From contig NZ_JAPVLQ010000003.1 in NCBI RefSeq assembly GCF_027158005.1, forward strand, positions 124,001 through 188,000: DNA of 64,000 nt. Reading direction: 5' to 3'. The stretch is from Rhodococcus sp. H36-A4 (GTDB lineage Bacteria; Actinomycetota; Actinomycetes; Mycobacteriales; Mycobacteriaceae). Below are positions 54,451-63,883 of this stretch, in pieces. The notes beneath the pieces are model-generated. The model was given only the letters and a program-made list of their open reading frames with translations, did not search any database and was not told the DNA's origin. The translations under genes and the position numbers were made by a program. Within the stretch, counting starts at the first letter, position 1. Every line of letters begins with the position of its first letter.

Positions 54451-55926
54451 CTACTGATTGGTAGGTGTCGGAACGAAGGACGCGCTGTGCAATGCCGGGT
54501 CGCTGCTCACCATGGAGGGAAGCGACGCCGTTCCTGTGTCGACCACTTCGTCGAGGATTCGCCGCAGCATGCCGACATAGCGGTGAACGTGTGCGGTTGC
54601 GATGTCGTTGTTGGGGTACCGCGCCGAGATGTTCACTCCGCGCGGCGTGCGGTTGACCCAGATGTAGACGTCGTGGTCGTACTGCTTGCTGCGCAGTGCC
54701 CGTGCATTCCAGGCGTCCCACCGCTCGGCCATCGGCGCGAAACGGACATCCATGAACGACACCACGAAGCGCGGCTTCGCAGAGGCACCCAGCGCGCGGA
54801 ACACCCGGTCGAGTGGGACCCGGGCCACCGGCTTGGTCGCCGTGACCTGCTGAGTAGCCCGCGCAACGATCGCGCCGAACGATTCCGCATCCGCGATATC
54901 GAACGAGAGCGGGCACAATCCGACGAACCACCCGAGTGACGACGCCCAGTGCGGTTGATCCCGTGTGTGTACGGGTGTGATGGTCCGGAACTCGGTCCGG
55001 CCGGTCAGCTCCGCCCCGGCCACTGCCAAGGCGGCCAGCAGTCCGGCGAACATACTGTTGCCGGTCTTGCGGCACGCGACAGAGAAGGAATCGGCCCGTT
55101 CGGCATCGAAGATCCAGTCGGTCAACCCGCCTTGCGGGGTGTCACCGCTCCCCGGCGGACCGATATCGAGAGGGAAGGCCGGTAGCCGACCATTGTCGGC
55201 GTCGAGGAATCGGCGCCAGGTCACCACGGCATCGTGAGTGTGCTCGAGTTCGGCGTGCATCCGGCGCTCGGACATCCCGAAGTCCAGGTAGCTACCAGCC
55301 TCGAACAGTGCGGCGGCAGTGCCGTCGACTGCCTCGGCGTACAACGCGGATATCTCGTGGGCAACCAGAACGGTGGAAAGGCCGTCGATTATGGAGTGGT
55401 CGGCGGCGAAAAAGACGGTGACCTTTCCCGTGTCCAACGTTTCCAGTGGCTCAACTGTCACGAACGCATACGCGGGCCAGGCGAGAGGTGAGGTGTATTC
55501 GTCGAACAAGTACTGCAGATGGTCCAACACCTCGCTGGAGAGCTCACAGCGCTCCTGCTCGACCTGCCAGACATCGACGGTGCCTTCCGCGGCGGTGACC
55601 CGGCTGAGCTCTCCGTCGACGACGTCGATGGCCGCGTGTGAACGCATGGACTCGTGGCGATCGATCCACGCGAGCACGGCGCGTCGGAACGCACGCTTGT
55701 CGAGCGGGCCGTCGATATCGAACGCCGCGCCCAACCAACTTTCCCGGCCCTGACGCGGACTCTTCAGGCTGTCGCGCAGGTGCGCCTCGTGGACATACGA
55801 CGTTGGGCGGTCGTCCGGCTGCCAACCGGCCAGGACCGGGGTGCTTGCGTGGGGACCGACACTGGGAATCCACTCCGTGATGGTGCCTGCGGGTATGGTG
55901 TAGTCCGCCAACTCGGTGAACTCCAT
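54451..55926 (-). CDS. PapA-like condensation-domain acyltransferase
   Basis: A 491-residue stand-alone condensation domain. The acyl-transfer motif HxxxDG is DHSIIDG (His177, Asp181, Gly182). Other blocks: YVHEAHLRDS near the start, TPVHTRDQPHWASSLGWFVGLCPLSF and RFVVSFMDVRFAP. Such proteins (PapA family) esterify trehalose- or glycolipids using polyketide or fatty acyl chains, in the cytoplasm or at the membrane. No polyketide synthase or MmpL gene is in this window, so the lipid is unknown. ATG 55926 lacks a good Shine-Dalgarno; the longer frame adds an unrelated N-terminus. Confidence 0.85.
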   Translation of the reverse strand: MEFTELADYTIPAGTITEWIPSVGPHASTPVLAGWQPDDRPTSYVHEAHLRDSLKSPRQGRESWLGAAFDIDGPLDKRAFRRAVLAWIDRHESMRSHAAIDVVDGELSRVTAAEGTVDVWQVEQERCELSSEVLDHLQYLFDEYTSPLAWPAYAFVTVEPLETLDTGKVTVFFAADHSIIDGLSTVLVAHEISALYAEAVDGTAAALFEAGSYLDFGMSERRMHAELEHTHDAVVTWRRFLDADNGRLPAFPLDIGPPGSGDTPQGGLTDWIFDAERADSFSVACRKTGNSMFAGLLAALAVAGAELTGRTEFRTITPVHTRDQPHWASSLGWFVGLCPLSFDIADAESFGAIVARATQQVTATKPVARVPLDRVFRALGASAKPRFVVSFMDVRFAPMAERWDAWNARALRSKQYDHDVYIWVNRTPRGVNISARYPNNDIATAHVHRYVGMLRRILDEVVDTGTASLPSMVSSDPALHSASFVPTPTNQ

Positions 55927-56051
55927 TCGACAGCAACCAACTCTCCACGCGGGATGAACAAACAACCACGGTGAGCGCACCGAAGAACTACCGAATCGCA
56001 TACACCGTGTCCAGCAGTGACTGTACCGACCGGCAAGTGTATCGATCAAGA

Positions 56052-56077
56052 CGACCTCGACCAGCAGGTCGAGGTCG
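56052..56077 (-). terminator. Hairpin after the SufE-like gene
   Basis: An 11-base-pair perfect stem (left arm CGACCTCGACC) with an AGCA loop, 15 bases beyond the SufE stop in the minus direction and upstream of the condensation-domain gene. No U-tract. Confidence 0.75.
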
Positions 56078-56091
56078 CCTCTATTCGAGTT

Positions 56092-56505
56092 TCATCTCAC
56101 ATGTCGCTTGATGCGCGACAGCATCGCCGACATCCCGCGCAGTCGCAGAGGACTCACAGCTGCTCCGAGACCGAGCGCAAGGTAGAAATCATCCGGAACA
56201 GCGAGAATGTCCTGCGCCGAATGTCCGTCGAGACCCTGGTGAAGTATCGAGGCGAAACCCCTCGTCGTCGGCGCCTCCGGCGGCGCACTGAAATACAGCT
56301 TGACTGAGTCACGATCCGCACTGTCCACGGAAAGAAACAGCGGTGACTGGCATTCGGGCACCGGCTCCATAGCTGCCTGTTCCAAATGCCCGGGCAACTC
56401 AGGGAGCTCACGACTGAACTCGAGGAGCAACTGAAGCTTGTCCTGGCCCTCGACCGCGGCGAAATCCTCTACGATCTCGGAGAGCGACTCCGGCAACTCG
56501 GACAT
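56092..56505 (-). CDS. SufE-family protein
   Basis: A 137-residue SufE/YgdK-like protein. Its conserved Cys, which accepts sulfur from a cysteine desulfurase, is in [11 protein letters not shown]. The C-terminal block [31 protein letters not shown] fits the family. It starts two bases after the sseA stop, with AAGG eight bases upstream of ATG 56505, so sulfurtransferase and sulfur-acceptor proteins are made together. Confidence 0.92.
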   Translation of the reverse strand: MSELPESLSEIVEDFAAVEGQDKLQLLLEFSRELPELPGHLEQAAMEPVPECQSPLFLSVDSADRDSVKLYFSAPPEAPTTRGFASILHQGLDGHSAQDILAVPDDFYLALGLGAAVSPLRLRGMSAMLSRIKRHVR

Positions 56506-56507
56506 GA

Positions 56508-57404
56508 TCAGGCCTTCACGGGTACGGAGCCAGGCTCCTCGCCGCGTGCAATCGGAACCCGAACTGCATTGCCCCATTCGGTCCACGAGCCGTCGTAGTT
56601 CCGGACCGATTCGTGACCGAGAAGGTGAGTCAGCACGAACCAGGTGTGGCTCGATCGCTCGCCGATTCGGCAGTACGCGATCACCTTCTCACTTGCGACG
56701 TAGTCGGCGTAGATTTCGTCGAGCTCTGCTCTGGTACGGAAGCGACCGTCGGGGGCCGCAGCCTTAGCCCAGGGGATGCTGACCGCGGTCGGTATGTGGC
56801 CGCCGCGCAGTGCCCCTTCCTCCGGATAGTCGGGCATGTGGGTACGTTCCCCGGTGTATTCGGCCGGTGAACGCACGTCGATGAGGGGAATCGTGCCAAG
56901 GCTTGTGAGGACGTCCGCAGCGAATGCTCGTATCGGTGCGTCGTTTCGCTCCACGACTGGGTATTCCGTGGTCGGGTACTCGGGGACGTCGAGGGTTGTT
57001 TCGCGGTTCTCGGCCAGCCACGCGTCGCGGCCACCGTCGAGCAGTCGGACATCCTTGTGACCGAACAAGGTGAATACCCACAGTGCGTAGGCGGCCCACC
57101 AATTGCTCTTGTCGCCGTAGATCACGATGGTGTCCTCGCGCGAGATGCCCTTGCGGCCGAGCAGGGCCGCGAACTGATCTCCATCGATGTAGTCCCGCGT
57201 GACGGGGTCGTTGAGATCGACATGCCAATCGATCTTCACCGCACCCGGGATGTGGCCGACGTCGTAGAGAAGCACATCCTCATCCGATTCGACGACCCGG
57301 AGGCCGGGAGTGCCGAGATGTGCGGACAGCCATTGAGTGGACACCAGTCGATCTGGGTGCGCATAGTCGGAAAACGTGGGCGTGGGGTCTGCTGCTACGG
57401 GCAC
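56508..57404 (-). CDS. sseA: Thiosulfate sulfurtransferase (rhodanese), SseA
   Basis: A 298-residue two-domain rhodanese. The inactive first domain contains [20 protein letters not shown] and [15 protein letters not shown]; the second carries the catalytic Cys245 in [21 protein letters not shown], an active-site loop usual for 3-mercaptopyruvate/thiosulfate transferases. Start is GTG 57404. It is co-transcribed with the SufE-like gene, a pairing that, from memory, is also seen in mycobacteria (Rv3283-Rv3284). Confidence 0.95.
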   Translation of the reverse strand: MPVAADPTPTFSDYAHPDRLVSTQWLSAHLGTPGLRVVESDEDVLLYDVGHIPGAVKIDWHVDLNDPVTRDYIDGDQFAALLGRKGISREDTIVIYGDKSNWWAAYALWVFTLFGHKDVRLLDGGRDAWLAENRETTLDVPEYPTTEYPVVERNDAPIRAFAADVLTSLGTIPLIDVRSPAEYTGERTHMPDYPEEGALRGGHIPTAVSIPWAKAAAPDGRFRTRAELDEIYADYVASEKVIAYCRIGERSSHTWFVLTHLLGHESVRNYDGSWTEWGNAVRVPIARGEEPGSVPVKA

Positions 57405-57618
57405 TTCTTCTTCGCTCCTAGGAGTGATCGAATCGATCTGTCTCTGTCGATCCTAGGCGGTCGGCGAGTCGAGGGAGCTGTGCTCGGGGAGCAGAGCCGC
57501 CCGTGGACACCCGTCGTGCCCACGGAAAGCAGGTGGGATCCGACCCTCACTGCTGGTGAGGCTGTTCTCACGTACCGATTCTTTCGGTGGCCCGCGAGGA
57601 AAAGTTGCGAGAAGGGGA

Positions 57619-57738
57619 GTGGACATTGCAGTGATCGTGTTGTTCGGTTCGGAGACCGGTACAGCCGAGGAGGTTGCGGACAAGATCGCCGAGGTGATGA
57701 CCGGGGCCCGAGACATCACAGCTCTATTGGTTCCCTGA
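57619..57738 (+). pseudogene. Truncated flavodoxin-like fragment
   Basis: The frame reads VIVLFGSETGTAEEVADKIAEVM, the FMN phosphate-binding loop and first helix of a flavodoxin, then runs into unrelated residues and stops at TGA 57736-57738, in the 3' end of maf. A full flavodoxin needs about 140 residues; only about 36-40 are left. GGGGAG precedes the possible GTG starts (57619 or 57631), so the 5' signals of the lost gene may be intact. Best read as the 5' remnant of a flavodoxin gene cut by a deletion that joined it to the maf 3' end. Confidence 0.6.
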
Positions 57739-58350
57739 ATCGGCCCACAGCTCGGACAACGACGTGCCGACCTCGGCCAGAAGTCGACGGACGAGCGGTA
57801 GACCGATCCCGATGACGCTGGAAGGATCTCCCTCGATGCGGTCGACGAACCACCCACCGAGGCCGTCCAGCGTGAAGGCGCCGGCCACCGACAACGGCTC
57901 ACCCGATGCGAGATATGCCTCGAGGTCTGCAGACGAGGGTTCACTGAAATGAACCCTCGTCGAACTGCACCCGACTGCGACCGCGACCGATCTCCCGTCC
58001 ACGACTCGAACGACGGCGTGGCCGGTCAGGAGATCACCTGATGTCCCGGCCATCGCAGCCCATCTACGCCGTGCCACCTCGACGCTGTGAGGCTTGCCCT
58101 GGAGCTCGTCGCCGATGGACAACATCGAATCGCATCCGACCACCAGTGCGTCGTCGAACTCGGTGAGGACTGCTTCGGCCTTTGCGCGCGCCAAGGCTAC
58201 GACCACATCCTCGGGTACCGGATCGGATCCGAGTGCAGCGGTGAGCGCGTCCTCGTCCACCCCGGACACCCGCACGACTGGATCGATTCCCGCTTTGCGT
58301 AGAACTTCGAGCCGCGCAGGCGACGCTGAGGCGAGAACGAAACGAGGCAC
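57724..58350 (-). CDS. maf: Maf-family nucleoside triphosphate pyrophosphatase
   Basis: A 208-residue NTP pyrophosphatase. FVLASASPARLEVLRKAGI is the N-terminal signature; DALVVGCDSMLSIGDELQGKP and SVAGAFTLDGLGGWFVDRIEGDPSSVIGIGLPLV are also family blocks. It removes non-canonical or excess nucleotides. GTG 58350 (MPRFVLAS) begins one base after the accE stop. Its 3' end overlaps the flavodoxin remnant on the plus strand. Confidence 0.92.
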   Translation of the reverse strand: MPRFVLASASPARLEVLRKAGIDPVVRVSGVDEDALTAALGSDPVPEDVVVALARAKAEAVLTEFDDALVVGCDSMLSIGDELQGKPHSVEVARRRWAAMAGTSGDLLTGHAVVRVVDGRSVAVAVGCSSTRVHFSEPSSADLEAYLASGEPLSVAGAFTLDGLGGWFVDRIEGDPSSVIGIGLPLVRRLLAEVGTSLSELWADSGNQ

Positions 58351-58351
58351 T

Positions 58352-58645
58352 CTAGTAACGCTGCGAAGCGCCGTACGAGTACGGCGAATAAGGCGCGAAC
58401 GTCCGATGCTTCGAGGCGTGTGAACCCCACAGCTCCGATGGACGTGAGTCACCGGTCGAGCCGGTCGAACCTGCTGCTGCAGTGAGAACCACGACGAGTG
58501 CCGCGATGTCCTGGTCCGACGGATTGCCCTTCACCACTCGGATCGCATCGTGGATTGCCGAGACCGCCGATGCGTCTTCCAATCCTGCAGACTCGATCAG
58601 ATCCGTGGCTTCGGTGATGTCGGATTCCTTTGCCGGTGCACTCAT
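58352..58645 (-). CDS. accE: Acyl-CoA carboxylase epsilon subunit
   Basis: A 97-residue small subunit of actinobacterial acyl-CoA carboxylases. The segment [23 protein letters not shown] is the diagnostic AccE core; the N-terminus is helical and acidic, the C-terminus a variable tail ([20 protein letters not shown]). It helps bind the beta subunit to the alpha subunit. It overlaps accD5 by four bases (ATGA), so the two are translated together. Confidence 0.92.
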   Translation of the reverse strand: MSAPAKESDITEATDLIESAGLEDASAVSAIHDAIRVVKGNPSDQDIAALVVVLTAAAGSTGSTGDSRPSELWGSHASKHRTFAPYSPYSYGASQRY

Positions 58646-60282
58646 AGTGGGATGTTTCCGTGCTTCTTCGGCGGCAGCGTCACCATTTTTCGCTCGAGAA
58701 GCCGTAGCGCAGCCACGATCTGTCCACGCGTATGGCTCGGCGGGATGACAGCATCGAGGTAGCCGCGCTCGGCCGCGATGTACGGGTTGACGAGCGTGTC
58801 CTCGTACTCCTGCTGCAACTTCAACCGCAATGCGTCGACATCCTCGCCATTTTTCGCAGCCTCGAGCAGTTGCTTGCGGTAGACGAATCCGACGGCACCG
58901 GATGCACCCATAACGGCGATCTGAGCGGTCGGCCACGCGAGGTTGACGTCTGCACCCATGTGCTTGGAGCCCATGACGTCGTACGCGCCACCGTAGGCCT
59001 TGCGGGTGATGACGGTGATCTTGCCGACCGTCGCCTCACCGTAGGCGTAGAGCAACTTCGCGCCGCGACGAATGATGCCGTTGAATTCTTGCTCGGTTCC
59101 GGGAAGGAAGCCCGGAACGTCGACGAGGGTGATGATCGGGACGTTGAAGCAGTCGCAGGTCCGCACGAAGCGGGCCGCCTTCTCGGAGGCGTCGATGTCG
59201 AGAGTGCCGGCGAACTGGGTGGGCTGGTTGGCCACGATGCCCACCGAGCGACCGTCGACACGTCCGAAGCCGACGATGATATTGCGAGCGCGGCCTTCCT
59301 GGACTTCGAGGAACTCGTCGTCATCGAGAATCCGGCGGATGACCTCGTGCATGTCGTACGGGGTGTTCGGTGAATCGGGGATCAGGGTGTCCAGTTCGAG
59401 GTCCTCTGCAGTGAGGCTTTCCTCGATGCCACCGATGATCGGATCCGATGGCGCCAGGCGGGGTGCGTCGGCGCGGTTGTTGCTCGGTAGGTACGACAGC
59501 AGATCGCGGACGTAGTCCAACGCGTCCTGCTCGCCGGAGGCGACGTAGTGCGCGACACCGGACTTCTCCATGTGGGTGTGTGCGCCACCGAGTTCTTCCA
59601 TGGTGACGTTTTCGCCGGTGACGGTTTTGATGACGTCGGGGCCCGTGACGAACATCTGCGAGGTGCCGTCGACCATGACGACGAAATCGGTCAGTGCGGG
59701 GGAGTAGACGTGCCCACCGGCAGCTGGCCCCATGATGAGCGAGATCTGCGGGATGACTCCGGAGGCCTGAACATTGCGGTGGAAGATTTCGCCGTAGAGG
59801 CCCAGGGAGACGACGCCCTCCTGGATGCGAGCGCCTGCGCCTTCGTTGATGCCGACCAGCGGGCGGCCGGTCTTGATCGCCAGGTCCATGACCTTGACGA
59901 TCTTTTCGCCGTAGATCTCACCGAGAGAACCGCCGAAGACGGTGGCGTCCTGGGAGAAAACGCAGATGTCGCGCCCGTCGATGGTGCCGTAACCGGTGAC
60001 TACGCCGTCGCCGAAGGGGCGGTTGTCGGCCATCCCGAAGTTGACGGACCGGTGACGAGCGAGCGCGTCCAGCTCGACGAACGAACCTTCGTCGAGAAGC
60101 GCTGTGATGCGCTCCCGGGCGGTCAGCTTTCCTTTCGCGTGCACCTTCTCCACCGCAGCTTCACCACTGGGGAGCATCGCGGCTTCCCGGCGACTTCTGA
60201 GATCGGCGAGTTTTCCCGCTGTGGTGTGGATATCGGGCTTGGCGGCCGAACCCTGTGCAGTTGCGTCCTGAACACTGGTCAT
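58642..60282 (-). CDS. accD5: Propionyl/acetyl-CoA carboxylase beta subunit (AccD5-type)
   Basis: A 546-residue carboxyltransferase. N-terminal [20 protein letters not shown] and [30 protein letters not shown]; the acyl-CoA site [32 protein letters not shown]; and the C-terminal [31 protein letters not shown] and [36 protein letters not shown] blocks are complete. It works with AccA3 and AccE to make methylmalonyl-CoA for mycolic and methyl-branched lipids and malonyl-CoA. It diverges from birA over 127 bases. Confidence 0.96.
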   Translation of the reverse strand: MTSVQDATAQGSAAKPDIHTTAGKLADLRSRREAAMLPSGEAAVEKVHAKGKLTARERITALLDEGSFVELDALARHRSVNFGMADNRPFGDGVVTGYGTIDGRDICVFSQDATVFGGSLGEIYGEKIVKVMDLAIKTGRPLVGINEGAGARIQEGVVSLGLYGEIFHRNVQASGVIPQISLIMGPAAGGHVYSPALTDFVVMVDGTSQMFVTGPDVIKTVTGENVTMEELGGAHTHMEKSGVAHYVASGEQDALDYVRDLLSYLPSNNRADAPRLAPSDPIIGGIEESLTAEDLELDTLIPDSPNTPYDMHEVIRRILDDDEFLEVQEGRARNIIVGFGRVDGRSVGIVANQPTQFAGTLDIDASEKAARFVRTCDCFNVPIITLVDVPGFLPGTEQEFNGIIRRGAKLLYAYGEATVGKITVITRKAYGGAYDVMGSKHMGADVNLAWPTAQIAVMGASGAVGFVYRKQLLEAAKNGEDVDALRLKLQQEYEDTLVNPYIAAERGYLDAVIPPSHTRGQIVAALRLLERKMVTLPPKKHGNIPL

Positions 60283-60409
60283 GGGGGATCACTTTAACCA
60301 CGACTGAGATGGCTGTCCCGACCGAGGTGCGACAAGCACAGTCGACAAAGAAGCCTACTGGCCGGTACATCGTCGAGGCCTGTTCGGTAGGGCCATATGC
60401 TCATGGGTC

Positions 60410-61234
60410 ATGTGGACCAATCTCGACCGCCCCCCGCTCGATGTCGCGGCTCTTCGTCGAGCACTTGTCGATGGACCGCAAGCGTCCTGGTCGAGGCTCG
60501 ACGTGGTCGAGCAAACTGGCTCGACCAACGCTGACCTCATTGCACGAGCCGACGGGCTCGCCGATCGCACTGCGCTCGTCGCCGAACATCAGGACAGCGG
60601 ACGTGGCCGTCATTCACGCCCGTTCTCCGGCGCGCCTCGATCACAGATCCTGTTGTCGGTGCTGATGAAATTTCCAGGAATAGATCCGGCTGTCCTGGGG
60701 TGGCTACCGCTCCTGACCGGAGTCGCCGTAGTCGACACGCTGCGAACGGTGGCAGCCGTCGATACGGCTCTGAAATGGCCGAACGACGTCTTGATCGAGG
60801 GGCGAAAGGTCGCTGGAATTCTCGCCGAGGTGGCTACCTACGGTCCGCATCCGGTCGTGGTGGTCGGTATCGGGCTGAACGTGTCGATGACGACGGAGGA
60901 ACTTCCCGTCCCGACGGCGTCATCGCTGGTGCTCGAAAATGCGGTCGTGACCGATCGTGACACTATTCTGCGCGCAATGCTGCGTGGAATCGGTGCCGAA
61001 GTGGATTCCTGGAAGAACTCCGGTTGGAACACCGAGCATCTCGCTCAGCGATATCGCGAGCGGTGCGACACGGTGGGCCGCAGAGTTCGCGTCGAGATGC
61101 CTGGGGATCGAGTGTTGGTGGGTGAGGCGACCGACGTCGATATTCACGGCCGCATCGTCGTTCGTGACGATGACACCGGGCAATCGGTCGCCGTGGCGGC
61201 CGGTGACGTCACGCACCTACGCGCGTTGGAGTAA
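60410..61234 (+). CDS. birA: Biotin--[acetyl-CoA-carboxylase] ligase
   Basis: A 274-residue group I (no DNA-binding domain) biotin protein ligase. QTGSTNADL, the biotinyl-AMP loop AEHQDSGRGRHSRPF, LKWPNDVLIEGRKVAGILAE and the C-terminal SH3-like domain are seen. It attaches biotin to the BCCP domain of AccA3. No helix-turn-helix precedes the catalytic part, so it should not act as a repressor. ATG 60410 has only a weak upstream signal. Confidence 0.95.
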   Translation: MWTNLDRPPLDVAALRRALVDGPQASWSRLDVVEQTGSTNADLIARADGLADRTALVAEHQDSGRGRHSRPFSGAPRSQILLSVLMKFPGIDPAVLGWLPLLTGVAVVDTLRTVAAVDTALKWPNDVLIEGRKVAGILAEVATYGPHPVVVVGIGLNVSMTTEELPVPTASSLVLENAVVTDRDTILRAMLRGIGAEVDSWKNSGWNTEHLAQRYRERCDTVGRRVRVEMPGDRVLVGEATDVDIHGRIVVRDDDTGQSVAVAAGDVTHLRALE

Positions 61235-61239
61235 CCGGA

Positions 61240-61274
61240 GAAGCCACATCATCCGCGACGGATGATGTGGCTTC
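61240..61274 (+). terminator. Hairpin after birA
   Basis: A perfect 16-base-pair stem with a CGA loop (left arm begins GAAGCCACATCATCCG), five bases after the birA stop. No U-tract. The loop matches that of the hairpin at 9368-9410 although the stems differ. Confidence 0.85.
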
Positions 61275-61327
61275 GACAGTTGCGATGGGATCGTTCTGAG
61301 CAGATGAATACCTGCGGAGGGGCACTC

Positions 61328-62557
61328 ATGGAACCGCGACATGCATCGGATGCGACGCCGTCGAGCGTGTCGGAATCGTGGTCGCTTCCACGTGGGGTGA
61401 TCGTGTTGCTGGGGCTTGCCTCTCTCGTCGTCTGCGTCGCCGGAACACGCGCGTTCTCCGGCGTGGTCGGGCCGACGTTTCTTGCCTTGATGCTGACGGT
61501 AGCGGTGCATCCGTTTCCAGAGTGGCTGCGACGCAAGGGGTTTGCGGCGTGGATCGCAACGATCATCGCGATTGTCGTGGTGTACTCCATCCTTCTCGTG
61601 TTGGTATTGGCACTCGTCGTATCGACCGCCCGACTTGCGACGCTGTTGCCGACCTACGCCGATGAATTCGACAGTCTTGTCGACAGCGTCCGGACTCTTT
61701 TGGCGAACAACGGAATTGGGCAAGACCAGATTCAAGGTTTGATGTCGAAAGTCGACGCAGGCACGGTGTTCGGTGTGATCGACAGTCTTCTCGTGGACGT
61801 CCTGGGTATTTTCTCCAACTTGGTTTTCGTCCTCGTGCTGCTGTTGTTCATGGCGGTCGACGGAAGTTCGTTCACCACGCGGATGTCGACATTGGTCGGT
61901 ACCCGGCCCGATATCGCAGGCGCATTCGTGTCCTTCTCTACGGGGACTCGTACTTATCTGGTCGTCTCGACGATCTTCGGCTTGATCGTTGCCGTCATCG
62001 ACGCAGGTGCGCTGTGGGCGATGGGTATCCCGCTTCCCGTGTTGTGGGGGCTGTTGTCGTTCATCACGAACTACATTCCCAACATCGGCTTCGTTCTCGG
62101 ACTGGTTCCGCCCGCCCTGTTGGCGCTGTTGCAGGGTGGGCCCACGCTGATGATCGCGGTGATCGTCGTCTACAGCGTCGTCAACGTAATCATCCAGTCG
62201 ATCATTCAGCCGAAGTTCGTCGGTGACGCCGTGGGATTGTCGGTCACTCTGACCTTTCTCTCGCTCGTGTTCTGGTCCTGGGTTCTCGGTCCGCTCGGAG
62301 CAGTCCTCGCCATCCCATTGACCTTGATGGCCAAGGCGCTGCTGGTGGACATCGATCCAGCAACCAGATGGGCGGACATTCTGATGTCCGGTGGTGACGG
62401 CCCTGCCCCCGATGCGGCAGCGGAACCCACCGATCCTGAGGCTGCCGATTCCGCCAGTGAGGAGGATGTCGGTGGCGCCGCCGATTCGGATGGCGAGGAG
62501 GACGCAGCTCTCGTGGCAGGATCGCCTCGTACGAATAAGGATCCGGCCGAGGAGTGA
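61328..62557 (+). CDS. AI-2E family transporter-like permease
   Basis: A 409-residue membrane protein with the AI-2E/TqsA/UPF0118 layout: eight helices, FITNYIPNIGFVLGLVPPALLALLQGG and the final GPLGAVLAIPLTLMAKALLVDIDP. An acidic tail of about 50 residues follows. GGAGG lies nine bases upstream of ATG 61328; the longer frame begins inside the birA terminator and is rejected. The substrate is unknown; members export small solutes or act as cation/proton antiporters. Confidence 0.87.
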   Translation: MEPRHASDATPSSVSESWSLPRGVIVLLGLASLVVCVAGTRAFSGVVGPTFLALMLTVAVHPFPEWLRRKGFAAWIATIIAIVVVYSILLVLVLALVVSTARLATLLPTYADEFDSLVDSVRTLLANNGIGQDQIQGLMSKVDAGTVFGVIDSLLVDVLGIFSNLVFVLVLLLFMAVDGSSFTTRMSTLVGTRPDIAGAFVSFSTGTRTYLVVSTIFGLIVAVIDAGALWAMGIPLPVLWGLLSFITNYIPNIGFVLGLVPPALLALLQGGPTLMIAVIVVYSVVNVIIQSIIQPKFVGDAVGLSVTLTFLSLVFWSWVLGPLGAVLAIPLTLMAKALLVDIDPATRWADILMSGGDGPAPDAAAEPTDPEAADSASEEDVGGAADSDGEEDAALVAGSPRTNKDPAEE

Positions 62558-62562
62558 GTCGT

Positions 62563-63159
62563 ATGGGGTACCCGGAAGATGCGTTGGCAGACGAGGAAGA
62601 ACTGCTTCTGCATCATCACCCGCATTGGAAGATGCTGGTGTTGCCTGCGTTGTCATTCATCCTGGTCACCGCTGTCGCAGGTTTCCTGATCGGCCTGATT
62701 TCGGTAAAGCTCGACGGCTCGAGTTCCACCGTCGCATCGATAGTCACTGCAGTTATGTGGGCGATCATCGTCGCTTGGCGGTGCATAGCCCCCCTCATCG
62801 GCTGGAGATGCACGCACTTCATCGTCACCGACCGCCGAGTGCTCATCCGGCAGGGCGTCATCACCCACTCGGGAATCGACATCCCGATGGGCCGTATTTC
62901 CAACGTCCAGTTTCGGCACGGACTGATCGATCGCATGCTGGGTACCGGAACCCTCATCATCGCCTCCGCGTCGGACGACCCGTTGGAATTCGACGACATT
63001 CCCCGCGTCCAGCGGGTACATTCGCTTCTCTACCAGCAGGTATTCGACGCGCTGGAGATTCGCCGGGACGACCGTCCGCGGATCGACGACGGAGAAGTCT
63101 CGTACGAGGATTCTCCGGACACGGCAAAAAGAGGATGGCGTGCGGGGAAACGCTGGTAA
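62563..63159 (+). CDS. PH domain-containing membrane protein
   Basis: A 198-residue protein. MGYPEDALADEEELLLHHHPHWKML, two helices (LPALSFILVTAVAGFLIGLISV and VMWAIIVAWRCIAPLIGW), then a bacterial PH domain (HFIVTDRRVLIRQGVITHSGIDIPMGRISNVQFRHGLIDRMLGTGTLIIASASDD). From memory it corresponds to Rv3278c. ATG 62563 has GGAG eight bases upstream; GTG 62554, overlapping the previous stop as GTGA, is an alternative. Confidence 0.9.
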   Translation: MGYPEDALADEEELLLHHHPHWKMLVLPALSFILVTAVAGFLIGLISVKLDGSSSTVASIVTAVMWAIIVAWRCIAPLIGWRCTHFIVTDRRVLIRQGVITHSGIDIPMGRISNVQFRHGLIDRMLGTGTLIIASASDDPLEFDDIPRVQRVHSLLYQQVFDALEIRRDDRPRIDDGEVSYEDSPDTAKRGWRAGKRW

Positions 63160-63199
63160 ACGAAGCGTTCTCACAGAAACGAACCGTAGGGTTGCGCGG

Positions 63200-63880
63200 G
63201 TGACCGAAGTGCTGCTTGCAGAAGACGACGAAGCAATTGCTGCCCCGCTCTCGCGAGCCCTGGGGCGTGAGGGGTACACGGTGACGGTCGAGCAGACCGG
63301 GCCGGCTGCCCTTCAGCGGGCCCTCGACGGGAACTACGACCTGCTGATTCTCGACCTAGGCCTGCCGGGAATGGACGGCCTGGAAGTCTGTCGGCAAGTC
63401 CGCGCCAACAGCTCCGAACTTGCCGTCCTGATGTTGACGGCGCGGACGGACGAGGTGGACTTCGTGGTCGGGCTCGACGCCGGCGCCGATGATTACGTCG
63501 GTAAGCCGTTTCGACTCGCCGAGCTGATGGCCCGCGTCCGGGCACTGCTTCGGCGGCGCGGTCCCGGTGAGGACACCCCGATCGAGGTCGGCGGGATCAG
63601 GCTGGAGCCTGCCGCCAGGCGAGTGCTGGTGAACGGAACCGAGATCGCATTGGCGAACAAGGAATACGAACTGCTCAAAGTGCTCCTCGACCATGCTGGG
63701 CAAGTCGTTTCCCGCGAGACGATTCTCCGGGAGGTATGGGGCGACGCGGAACTCCGTGGATCCAAGACACTCGACATGCACATGTCATGGCTGCGCAGGA
63801 AGATCGGTGACGAGGGATCGGTTTCCGAGCGCCGCATCGCCACTGTGCGCGGAGTCGGGTTCCGGATCAACAGCGACTGA
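63200..63880 (+). CDS. OmpR/PhoB-type response regulator
   Basis: A 226-residue regulator. The receiver domain has the acidic pocket LLAEDDEA, the phospho-acceptor Asp52 in LLILDLGLPGMDG, LTARTDEVDFVVGLDAGADDY and Lys102 in GKPF; the winged helix domain follows (YELLKVLLDHAGQVVSRETILREVWG, RGSKTLDMHMSWLRRKIGD, TVRGVGFRI). Start is GTG 63200; AGGG lies about eight bases upstream. It is followed after three bases by a kinase gene. Confidence 0.93.
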   Translation: MTEVLLAEDDEAIAAPLSRALGREGYTVTVEQTGPAALQRALDGNYDLLILDLGLPGMDGLEVCRQVRANSSELAVLMLTARTDEVDFVVGLDAGADDYVGKPFRLAELMARVRALLRRRGPGEDTPIEVGGIRLEPAARRVLVNGTEIALANKEYELLKVLLDHAGQVVSRETILREVWGDAELRGSKTLDMHMSWLRRKIGDEGSVSERRIATVRGVGFRINSD

Positions 63881-63883
63881 TCG

